Assembly: GCA_014898425.1 (NCBI GenBank) | Contig: RCSZ01000002.1 | Span: forward strand, 248,001-312,000 | Length of the DNA stretch: 64,000 bases | Direction: 5' to 3' | Source: Botryotinia globosa | Taxonomy: Eukaryota > Ascomycota > Leotiomycetes > Helotiales > Sclerotiniaceae | Shown here: piece after piece, positions 55,550-64,000 of the stretch | Layout of the letters: each line of letters opens with the position of its first letter | Position numbering within the stretch: position 1 is the stretch's first letter | The notes under the pieces: model-generated | Told to the model about the DNA's origin: nothing | Databases searched by the model: none | What the model saw: the letters and a program-made list of their open reading frames with translations, nothing else | Position numbers and translations under genes: made by a program

Positions 55550-58500
55550 ATGTCTGCTTCTGAGGACTTGATCGATTTCGACATAATTGAGAATCAAAAA
55601 GAAAACATTCAATCATTACCACAAGGACGATCCGCAAGGAATCTCGCAAAAATATTCTCTCCATCACCTCTACAACCCCTCTCAACACCTACACCATCCG
55701 ATACCAGAACTTTGAACGATGCAGTGAGAGAAGAATATGAAGAAGAATTAGCCAATATTGGTGAATCAGACGACCCATTAGATATCTATGATCGATATGT
55801 CAAATGGACACTCGATGCATACCCCTCCGCACAAGCAACACCCAATTCACAACTTGCCCCTCTTCTCGAGCGCGCAACGAAGACCTTCCTCAATTCTCCA
55901 CAATACAAAAATGATCCACGATACCTAAAGTTATGGCTTTTATACATACGATTCTTCTCCGATACACCGCGCGAAACATTTGCATTTCTAGCTCGTCATA
56001 ATATTGGGGAAGGATTAGCATTATTCTACGAAGAATTCGCAGGATGGTTGGAAGGTGCTGGCAGATGGGTACAGGCGGAGGAAGTTTTTCAGATGGGTAT
56101 TGATAAGGAGGCTAGACCGGCACCACGTTTGTTACGCAAGTTCAATGAGTTCCAGGAGAGATTTGCTGCTAGACCAGATAGCAGTAATGAACCTTCATCC
56201 CCCGCATTACCTACAGTTCGACCAGCTCTTGCGGCGAAAATAGACCCATATGCTGCAGTTGCGCCGGCTCCAGAGGATCCTCAAGCACCTAGACCTTCGG
56301 CAGGTGTAGGCGGCGGTTCAACAACTACAAAAAGTGGCAAGCAAAAGTTGAAGATTTTCTCAGATGATGAGAACGGATCTGCACCGGCGGTCTCTGCATC
56401 TCCAGGAGCAGGTTGGGAAAGTATAGGATCATTGGCAGATCGAAAGAAGGAAAATAGGATTGAACCCAAGCCATGGGTTGGAGAAACATTAAAAGCGGGT
56501 GGAAAGAAGAGCAGTACCAAGATGGCAATTTTCAAGGACGAGGTATGTTTTTCCTTCCGTTCTATTGACCCTCGTTTTGCATATGTTGATGATCATAGGA
56601 CTAATTTTTGGCATTTGTGGTGCTATGTATTTCAGTCATTAAAATTACCTCAAATTACAATTCCAGAATTGCAACAAGTGACTATTAATCCTAGAAATGG
56701 CAGAAGTGAACGAATTTTTGTTAATCTGGAAGCTGTGTATCCTAGTCCGGATGAAATTGGGACAGAATTGAGCTTCGAAGAGCTACGTGCTGCTCATCGT
56801 GGATGGTTGGATAAGTCGTGGGAACCGGAATTAGATATACCATCGGAGCCACCGTCAAGTAAACCAGCTCAAGATACTAATATGGGCATTGAAACTATTG
56901 CACAGCAAATTCCAGAGAAGCTAGCTATTGCTCGGGATTCAGTGTTTTCCAATGAGAATCGCAAGGAGAAATTCGCAGTTGCTAGGGATCCTGTACCTAC
57001 GGATGAAAATCGGCCAGAGAAACTCGTTATTGCTCGGGATCCTGTATATAATGACGAAAATTATCGACCGGAAAAACTCGTTGTCGCTCGAGATTCAGTA
57101 TATCTGGATGAGAATGGAGCAAAGAAAGAACACAATAGGGAAACTAAGCATAGGAGAATGAAAGTTAAGGAGGTTAACAAGACGCAGATAAGTGAGTATT
57201 TTAGTAACCTTTGGTAATTTTGGAAGCTAAAGAATCTGTAGTCAGCGCCAAACTTTCTTCGCCGACGGGGAAGAAAATGAAAAAGAGGAAGGCATCTAAG
57301 GAGCAAACGATGACTCTTCATACTAAAGCAGCCACGGATGAAATTTACGATATCTTTAACCAACCCCTCAAGCCAGCAAATGAGGAGGAGGAAGAGGAAG
57401 AAGAGGAAGAAAGTGATGACGACGATGAAGATATGACTGATGGTGATTATACAAGTGGCGGAGAAAGCACCATGACAGGAGGACTTCATGGTACTAGCGA
57501 AGCCGGTGACGATGACGAAACTACTGATGTAAAGAGTGAAAGCGAGTGGACCGAATTTACAGCGCAGGCGCCTAGTCCAGATGTGGACGATGGAGATGAA
57601 ACCATAGCCTCTACCTTCACCGATGGAGAAGATGAAGAGTTCGAGGCTATCAAGGTTGAAATTCCTCGTGATGTGGAAGAACACGATGATCTCGTGACTC
57701 CAATAGCCGAGGATGGACCATTCAGATCAACGACAAGTTTTGTGCCAATACCTCCAGAGGATTATGATCCACCAACTCATCCATATCGCGACCCTGCTCA
57801 AGTTTCTCAAAATCGACTTCCTTTCATGACCCCAATCGTCGAGAGAACTGAATCTTCGCTTGGATTACCAACGATCAGGGATCAAAAACATTACTTTAAT
57901 TCTACCACGAGTCCTAGCAGAGGTAGTGGATCAAAGATACAGGTTTTCCAAGATGATGATGATGATGATGACGAGGAGGAAGATAGCAGTCCTTTGAGAG
58001 AAATCGTTAATGAAGCGAAGCCCGTTGACAGAATTCCGCAACCACAATTAGGCAAGAAAAAGCCATCATCAAATTCGACGGCATTCGCCAAAGAAATCGC
58101 ACCCAAAGGTCCTATTATTCACGATTCCCAATGTAATCCAGTTGATGAGGGTATTCGACAATTAATATTCGAGAAGTTACAACCTCCTCTCATTTCTTAT
58201 GAAGGATTTTCTCAGCACGATGAGACGAGGGGCCAGTCAGCAGAATTGAAGAAATACGCCAAAGCAGCCTCCAGAGCAAAAGGCTCAAGCGATAGAACTA
58301 GTATTTCAGCGCCCCCAACACTGGAATTTCCTGGAACAGATAGACATTACACATTGAAACGAGAACTTGGTGCCGGTGCATTTGCTCCCGTGTATCTACT
58401 CGAAAGTGGAATAGAAGATGCCGAGCAAGATGAGAACGAAACCCCGGCAGTTATGGGCAAGGGAGCTTTCGATCACTTTAATCGCAAATCATTAGAAGCA

Positions 58501-59412
58501 TTGAAGATGGAAGATCCACCAAGTGCATGGGAATTTTACATCATGCGTCAAGCGAAACGAAGATTGGGAGTATCTCGACCTGCAGAAAGTATTCTTGATG
58601 TGTACGAAATGCATCTTTATAGAGATGAATGCTATTTGATAGAAGAATATAGAGATCAAGGTACTCTTCTGGATATCATCAATATCTCCCGGGCGGATGC
58701 CAAGTCACCAGGTGGTGTTATGGATGAACTCCTCGTTATGTTCTTCACCATCGAATTGTTCCGCACAATCGAAGCTCTGCACTCTAAAGGTATTCTTCAC
58801 GGTGATCTTAAAGCAGATAATTGTCTCGTTCGTTTCGATTCTCTCTCAGATTCTGATATTTGGAGTCCTAAATACAAGAGAGATGGAAGCGACGGGTGGA
58901 ATAAAAAGGGCATTGCACTTATTGATTTTGGCAGGGGAATTGACATGAAATGTTTCAAACCTGGTGTTCAATTCATTGCGGACTGGAAGACTGGTCCTCA
59001 AGATTGTGCGGAAATGAGAGAATTAAGACCATGGACCTATCAAATTGATTATCATGGATTGGCAGGTATTATCCATAGCATGCTTTTTGGAAAATATATC
59101 GATACAATTGCTGAAAGACCAGGTGATTCGATTGGTGGAATGGGAGGTGGATTGAGAAAGTGGAAAATAAAAGAGGGTCTCAAGAGATACTGGCAAACTG
59201 AAATCTGGGCAGGGGTTTTTGATATCTTGCTCAATCCGCAGGGATATGTGGATGGTGAGGAAGGCGGGAAATTACCGGTGCTTAGGGGAATGAGGGTTAT
59301 GAGAGAGGAAATGGAGGAGTGGTTGGAGGGCAATTGTGAGAAAGGCGCGGGATTGCTTAAAGGGGTTAAGAGGTTGGAGGATGGGGTTAGAGAGAGGGCT
59401 AAGAGGAGGTAA
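55550..59412 (+). CDS. bub1: Spindle checkpoint kinase BUB1 (Mad3/BUB1 region plus kinase)
   Basis: Exons 55550-56542, 56636-57191 and 57233-59412 give 1242 residues. A KEN box lies at residues 17-19 (NQKENIQ). The Mad3/BUB1 homology TPR region follows (~60-200: DPLDIYDRYVKWTLDAYPS, DPRYLKLWLLYIRF). A basic/Ser-rich linker contains four ~19-residue repeats ([EK]KL.[IV]ARD.V...EN, 56920-57120). The C-terminal kinase starts YTLKRELGAGAFAPVY (~889), with HGDLKADN as catalytic loop (~1038) and DFGRG (~1080); the ATP-anchoring lysine is probably in LEALKMEDPP. It signals unattached kinetochores, and Mad3-type KEN activity would inhibit APC/C-Cdc20. Intron 1 (93 nt) is in frame and stop-free. Intron 2 (41 nt) is short, and its acceptor is the least certain junction. 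Long acidic stretches (EEEEEEEESDDDDED) precede the kinase. Confidence 0.92.
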
Positions 59413-61916
59413 ATGTTTGAGTTGGGGGAATTAGTCGTTTGGGTATAGGGGGTATTATTAGGCATAATTTGGGATTTAAGAAGTAGGGGAGTAGGGAGTA
59501 GAATATTGGTACGGTGGAGTTTGCGGGTATATCCAATCTTTCCATCGTAGTTACAAACTATGGCGTTCTGGTTCATGGGGAGTCGGCAATACTTTTGTAG
59601 GACTTTGAGACTTGGATGAATAGAAATAGATGGTAGGAATTTTTATAATAAGTTTACGATTTATAATGTTTGATTTATACTGTAATAAATGATTTAGGCC
59701 AGTGAGATATATATATGGTATTGTATGATTGACTATGTAATCTTACCTATGTAGAGTGAATTATCTAAAGCTAAAATCTGAGTATAATGGGGAAGTGATA
59801 TGTATCTAAGTACAGATGAACCTGGATATATGAGCACATGCTATACGGTCATCCCCTTTATATATGGGCATGTTTTTAGATCTTCAAAAAATTTATATGG
59901 TAAATTTGACTTATATGGGTATACCCTTATATAAAAGTATATAATCCTAATTTTCTCAATACTCTTATAAAATTGGTGGTAATAATCTAAGCTTTAGAAT
60001 ATCATATAATAAATTTATAAACTCATATAATAAATTTAATAAAAATGAGGAGACTGAAGGTATAAAACAAGGCTAAATGCCGAGGCTGAAACTGTATATA
60101 CAGGAAACCCCTATATATAGGCATTTAGGCCTCGAAATTTTTAGGCCCGTATATCCAGGTTCATCTGTAGTGGAGGTATGTACCTAGGTAATGTTAACTA
60201 ATATAAGCGAAACTCGATGCTAATCACATTGTCATCTCTTATAACTAGTATTTATAAATCTTCTCTTCTTGATATAGTTCAAAAGAAGCAATCAATTCCT
60301 ATCCAATCTCATTTTTTATATATATTACAAAATATTATTTAAACCCTCCCTTTTCTTTTTTTCAACAAAAATGTCATATTTATAATGAATGACTCTTTTG
60401 TTGTATATGTAAAGAATTATTTTATAATTCTATTATGCTTTTGTTTTTTATAGATTAGTGTGTGTAGTATATATAGAATTACTACTTGTTGGATGTTGAA
60501 TGTTGAATGTTTTATCTTTGGATATTCGTTGGAGTGGTTTTTTTGTTATTGGAGTCTGTGTGGGATGTGTGTTTATTTTGATCGGGTTATTGTTTTCCTG
60601 ATTTTGAGTTTGCTTTGATATTGATATTGATTTTGATTCTATGTTCTGATTCTGTCTCTTCTGTTGTGGTTTTCATTAATATTATTAGTTCTATTCATAT
60701 TCATATATATTATATATTACTCTACTTTATCTTTATCTTATTCCTTGATTCTCGATTCTCAAAATTGATTTATATAATATACATGATATAATTTAATAAT
60801 ATATCGTTTATAGCATTATATATATCTAAGTCTACTATAATTGATATTGTAATTGCGATTATAGACTTCTCAATTCGTTATCTATTCATTGAAGTTATTT
60901 TCTTATTTGTCTCCTATTCTGTACTCTTTTTATTTATATACCTAAGTGTATTGATGTTAGAACCAAATGTAGGGTGGTAGCGCGTTTTTTTGATTGTCTG
61001 CTTTCAAGGTTTGTAGTTTTTCTGTTTGGTGTTGTACTATACTTCTTTTCGCTGCTCCGAATATTTGAGTGATTTTTGTATACTTTTTCGGGAGTGAGAA
61101 TGTTTGGTGGTTGTTGGATTGTAGTTAGTTGGTTGATTCCTTAGTTGGCTGTCTATCCATGCTTTTATAAGACTAAGATGGAGACAGGTGTATGAGAATA
61201 GGGGGGTATTAACGATTATGTAAATAAACACATCATCCTGCTTCGGTTTCCTGTCATCGCTACTTGGGGGCGCATTTTCGGGGGAGAGGGGGGATGTTTG
61301 ATTGAGATGGTTTGGACGTTGAACATTAGACGAAGTGATAATGATAATTATTCTTATTGTTCGTTATTTTTTGGGATATTTTGTAAAATAATGCATATAT
61401 AGTCGAAAAAACTACTTGTCTAGTTTCTATTCTGTAAGACATTTAGAATTGATAGTGTGAATGTAGGTAATTTGTATATAATTAGGTCTGAAGCTATACA
61501 TTTTGGAGATCTCTAGATCCTCAACATCTAGAGACTCTGAGTCATTAGTAAGTATTAATTGTTAAGGTCTTTTTTTGCTTTCATAATTTCAATGAATATA
61601 AAAATATTGGAATTTAAAGATACCTACAGAATTCATATTTGAAATTTTGATGGTCATCAGGACTTTATGGCTTTATTTTCGAAGTAGTGTCACACAATAT
61701 ACATCCCGTTGTCGTGTCATTGACTTCAGGAGAAGCTATGCTGAAGGTTCTAGGTTTGTTTTATTGATGAGTTTATATTTAAGGAGTGTATAAGTTAAGT
61801 ATTTCACTCTTGTCTCGAGCTACATCTCTGTCATTCCATCACTTCTTGACTTCTATATTCTCACATACGTAAGTCCTACTCTCAGTCTCATGTTCAAATA
61901 TTCTGATAGTCTCTTT
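59413..61916. other. AT-rich gene-poor region
   Basis: 2.5 kb downstream of BUB1. It contains the MITE-like element at 59813-60167, then T-rich, TTGATATTGAT-type low-complexity sequence (60580-60900). No gene is recognised; short frames such as 61037-61231 (-) lack features. Confidence 0.5.
59813..60167. mobile_element. 355-bp MITE candidate with TA target duplication
   Basis: The left terminus CAGATGAACCTGGATATA is repeated in exact inverted orientation at the right end (TATATCCAGGTTCATCTG). Both ends are directly flanked by TA (59811-59812 and 60168-60169), as produced by Tc1/mariner-type insertion. Inside, TATATGGGCATG near the left and TATATAGGCATT plus TAGGCCTCG near the right form further partly inverted sub-terminal repeats. 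There is no coding capacity. A full-length autonomous relative is not in this window. Confidence 0.75.
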
Positions 61917-62435
61917 CTAGCACCGTTCGTTCCTGGATGACCGTTTAGGACCGGATGCTTTCTTGGGATCAGGTGTCTTAGGATCGTGTACAGCTCTATG
62001 ACTCGGTACCGTTGTAGAACCGGTTGCTCTTTGAGATTCAAGTTTTCTTCTAGGACCCGACTCCATTTGACGATCAGATACCCTTTTAGGACCGGGTACC
62101 TCTTTAGGTATATTTATCTTGGGTCTTTCTTCTCTCCTCGCCTGTCCCCCATCATTTTCCCGTCTGATAACTGCTGTGCTCCCAACTTCGATTGATCTTG
62201 ACTTATTTTTGTCCTTTCTTTTCTTTTCATCTGCCCTTATCTTAGCTTGACGGGCAATTTCTGCTTTCTGTTTTCTTCTCGCTCGCAACATTCGTTTTTC
62301 TTCTCGTTCCTCTTGATTTTCTTCGGATTCGGAATCGGATTCTGAATCGGATCGCCAAATATGATTATACAAGGCACCATGAAGAACTGAAGGTGTATCA
62401 TGCTTCAAAGCTACGATGTGAGAAGGCGGAATCAT
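61917..62435 (-). CDS. Hypothetical charged protein
   Basis: 172 residues, start MIPPSHIVALKHDTPSVLHG (ATG at 62435). The region from ~28 to 85 is acidic then strongly basic (DSESDSESEENQEEREEKRM then RARRKQKAEIARQAK), probably helical. The C-terminal half is Pro/Arg/Ser-rich with loosely repeated GPKR/GPRRK motifs (EVPGPKRVSDRQMESGPRRK, KKASGPKRSSRNERC). No domain is recognised. Composition resembles the charged protein at 17418-18314, but no sequence match is visible. A short leader of 20-odd A/T-rich bases precedes the ATG. It may be a young, non-conserved gene. Confidence 0.4.
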   Translation of the reverse strand: MIPPSHIVALKHDTPSVLHGALYNHIWRSDSESDSESEENQEEREEKRMLRARRKQKAEIARQAKIRADEKKRKDKNKSRSIEVGSTAVIRRENDGGQARREERPKINIPKEVPGPKRVSDRQMESGPRRKLESQRATGSTTVPSHRAVHDPKTPDPKKASGPKRSSRNERC

Positions 62436-62731
62436 TGTGGATGTGAGATATTATTCAGTTGAACTGTTGAGAAAACCTTATTGTTTCTTTTTCCTGATTA
62501 TGATGATGAAAAATAATGTGTTGTGAATGTAACTTGATGATTCATATATACACTGTTGGATTGTTTATCCTTTGTGATTGCTTCGCATTTTTTTACCGTG
62601 AAGTTTGTAGACGCCTTGTAGGCAACAATTTACAGGGCCAAAACTTTTCGTTTACAGAAATCCTGAACGTCTAGATCACTAGGTAACTGGGTCGCGGAAA
62701 TATTAGCGCCCGCATAAGTCGACCATCCTAC

Positions 62732-62763
62732 TTTCGGGCCACCCCTTTTTCGGGTCACCCCTT
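62732..62763. repeat. 16-bp tandem repeat TTTCGGGYCACCCCTT, two copies
   Basis: TTTCGGGCCACCCCTT is followed directly by TTTCGGGTCACCCCTT; the only difference is one C/T transition. It marks the boundary between normal DNA and the AT-rich block, as a transposon end with sub-terminal repeats might. Confidence 0.7.
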
Positions 62764-62881
62764 TTCACCAAAAATCACTTTTTTAATTTATTAATATCTC
62801 TATCAATATTAAATATTATTTAATAAAAATTTAAATCTCTATAATTCAAATTATTTCGAATCTATTTTGAAATTTTTAGAT

Positions 62882-63361
62882 TTTTAGGATTTTTCTGGAT
62901 CGATTTCTAAAGCTTCGAAATATCGATTTTTAATTACATACAAATTACATATAAATCTAAAATTTTATAAAATCTATAATAAATTTCAAGGAAAAATAAT
63001 TAAAAATAAATTATAAATTTTTATTATAAATTTATAAGAGATTTAATTTAAAAAATCTTAAAAAAATAAAAAAATTCTTATAAGTAAATATTTAAAAAGA
63101 TACTCTTAAAATTACAGAGATTATTTATACTATTTTTAACTTATTATATATTATATCTTTATATTTATTCATTTTTTTTTAAAAAAATTAAATTTCTATA
63201 TAGGTTTAGATTTAAAATTTTCGAAAAGCAATTTTCTTTTAATAACTATTGTTAAAAAATTATTAGAGATTTTATAAAAATTTAAATTTATATATAATTT
63301 ATATATAAATTGAAAATCGATATTTTGAAGCTTCAGAAATCGATCCACCAAAATCCTAAAA
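62882..63361. mobile_element. Fold-back (inverted repeat) element with RIP-like divergence
   Basis: The left arm (62882-62934: TTTTAGGAT...GGATCGATTTCT...ATATCGATTTTTAAT) pairs with the right arm (63309-63361) in inverted orientation. Similarity extends inward to about 62995/63245 and outward a further ~40 bp. Differences between arms are largely T/C or G/A. About 250 bp of very AT-rich sequence separates the arms. There is no coding capacity. Ends and target duplication could not be fixed. Confidence 0.6.
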
Positions 63362-64000
63362 TTCTAAAAATTCTAATATAAGCTTAAAATAGCTTAAATT
63401 ATATAAATATAAATTGTGAGGGCGCACAGACCCTCTCTGCATGTGATCGGTTATACTAGTCATTTTAGCTAGTCCTTTTAAGTATAAATTAAAAGCCTCG
63501 CTTTCAATTTCCTTTTAGATTTTTATTAATAATTAAATTATTAAAATAACTTCTTTTTAGTTTATAATCTTTATAGAATTATTAATTTATTTTCGAATTA
63601 GATAGAAGTTGTTTATATATAGAATATATATGAAATAAATCGGAATTGTTTTTAGAAAAAATTATAATAATTTATAATATTATTTAAACAAATTTTGGAT
63701 TATTTGCAGGTTTTCATATAACAAATTAAACTAACAAAAATAACTATTAGGAATATAAGATTATAAGGATTAATAAAATCAAAGGTATTATTCAATTTAT
63801 TATTTTTCAAATAAAATAAAACTCTTTAATTAAAATAAATAATAATCGAAAAAGTATATATAAAAAGAATTATTAGATAAGGAAAACAATTAGAAATAAA
63901 TATAGATTAAAACAAAAAAAGAACAAACTATCCAAATCTTTAAATTTGATTTGAGGAAATAGCTAGTATAAATTTTCAAAGAATAAATTATCCAAATCTT

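Larger units (their letters stand above)
62436..64000. other. AT-rich right edge, RIP-like repeat DNA
   Basis: From about 62770 the sequence is extremely AT-rich, with no open frame of note. It contains a two-copy CGGGYCACCCC repeat, a long fold-back element and, near the end, the repeated ATCCAAATCTT (63931, 63990). This looks like the start of a larger RIP-mutated repeat block continuing beyond the window. Confidence 0.6.

Overview
The window is nuclear DNA of a filamentous ascomycete. Genes carry short introns (about 41-320 nt) with GTAAGT-like donors and CTAAY-type branch points. The window encodes a Zn2Cys6 fungal transcription factor with a Fungal_trans_2-like body, 2EXR-domain proteins, a fungal DUF7025/AAA ATPase, and AT-rich blocks whose repeat arms differ mostly by C/T and G/A transitions, as repeat-induced point mutation (RIP) leaves them. 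The abundance of 2EXR paralogues and the moderate GC content suggest a leotiomycete, possibly Sclerotiniaceae (Botrytis/Sclerotinia-like). That placement is inference; no marker gene was compared.

Region 1 (1-23 kb) is mostly conserved housekeeping sequence: the 3' end of UTP20 (ribosome biogenesis), a ZIM17/HEP1 mitochondrial zinc-finger protein, cullin-3, a membrane-anchored S33/TAP-like hydrolase, a Zn2Cys6 regulator divergent from it, an amidase, an FMN-binding split-barrel protein divergent from the amidase, a charged repeat protein, an ISC1-type inositol phosphosphingolipid phospholipase C, and a Swd3/WDR5 COMPASS-type WD40 protein sharing a short divergent promoter with ISC1. Between them lie long microsatellites and two copies of a 40-bp G/C-rich hairpin element, one inside an intron of the regulator.

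Region 2 (24-55 kb) is an accessory-looking block of lineage-expanded families. It has six apparently intact 2EXR-domain genes, one frameshifted copy and one decayed relic on both strands. A 1498-aa SNF2 ATPase, a type II NADH dehydrogenase and a five-exon DUF7025/AAA protein with degenerate Walker motifs are interspersed. The 2EXR paralogues share an HCPAL-like core, a [YF]WK motif and, in five of them, a near-invariant C-terminus ending QIF[DE]G[AE]PW.

Region 3 (55-64 kb) holds a combined Mad3/BUBR1-BUB1 spindle checkpoint kinase with a fourfold linker repeat, then gene-poor AT-rich DNA. That DNA contains a 355-bp TA-flanked inverted-repeat element (a MITE candidate), one hypothetical charged protein, and a RIP-like fold-back element at the right edge.

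Gene models were built by hand from reading frames and splice signals; exon coordinates are given in each entry. No tRNA, rRNA or CRISPR was recognised. The best candidates for something undescribed are the 2EXR paralogue cluster with its conserved C-terminal tail and the interleaved degenerate AAA protein.
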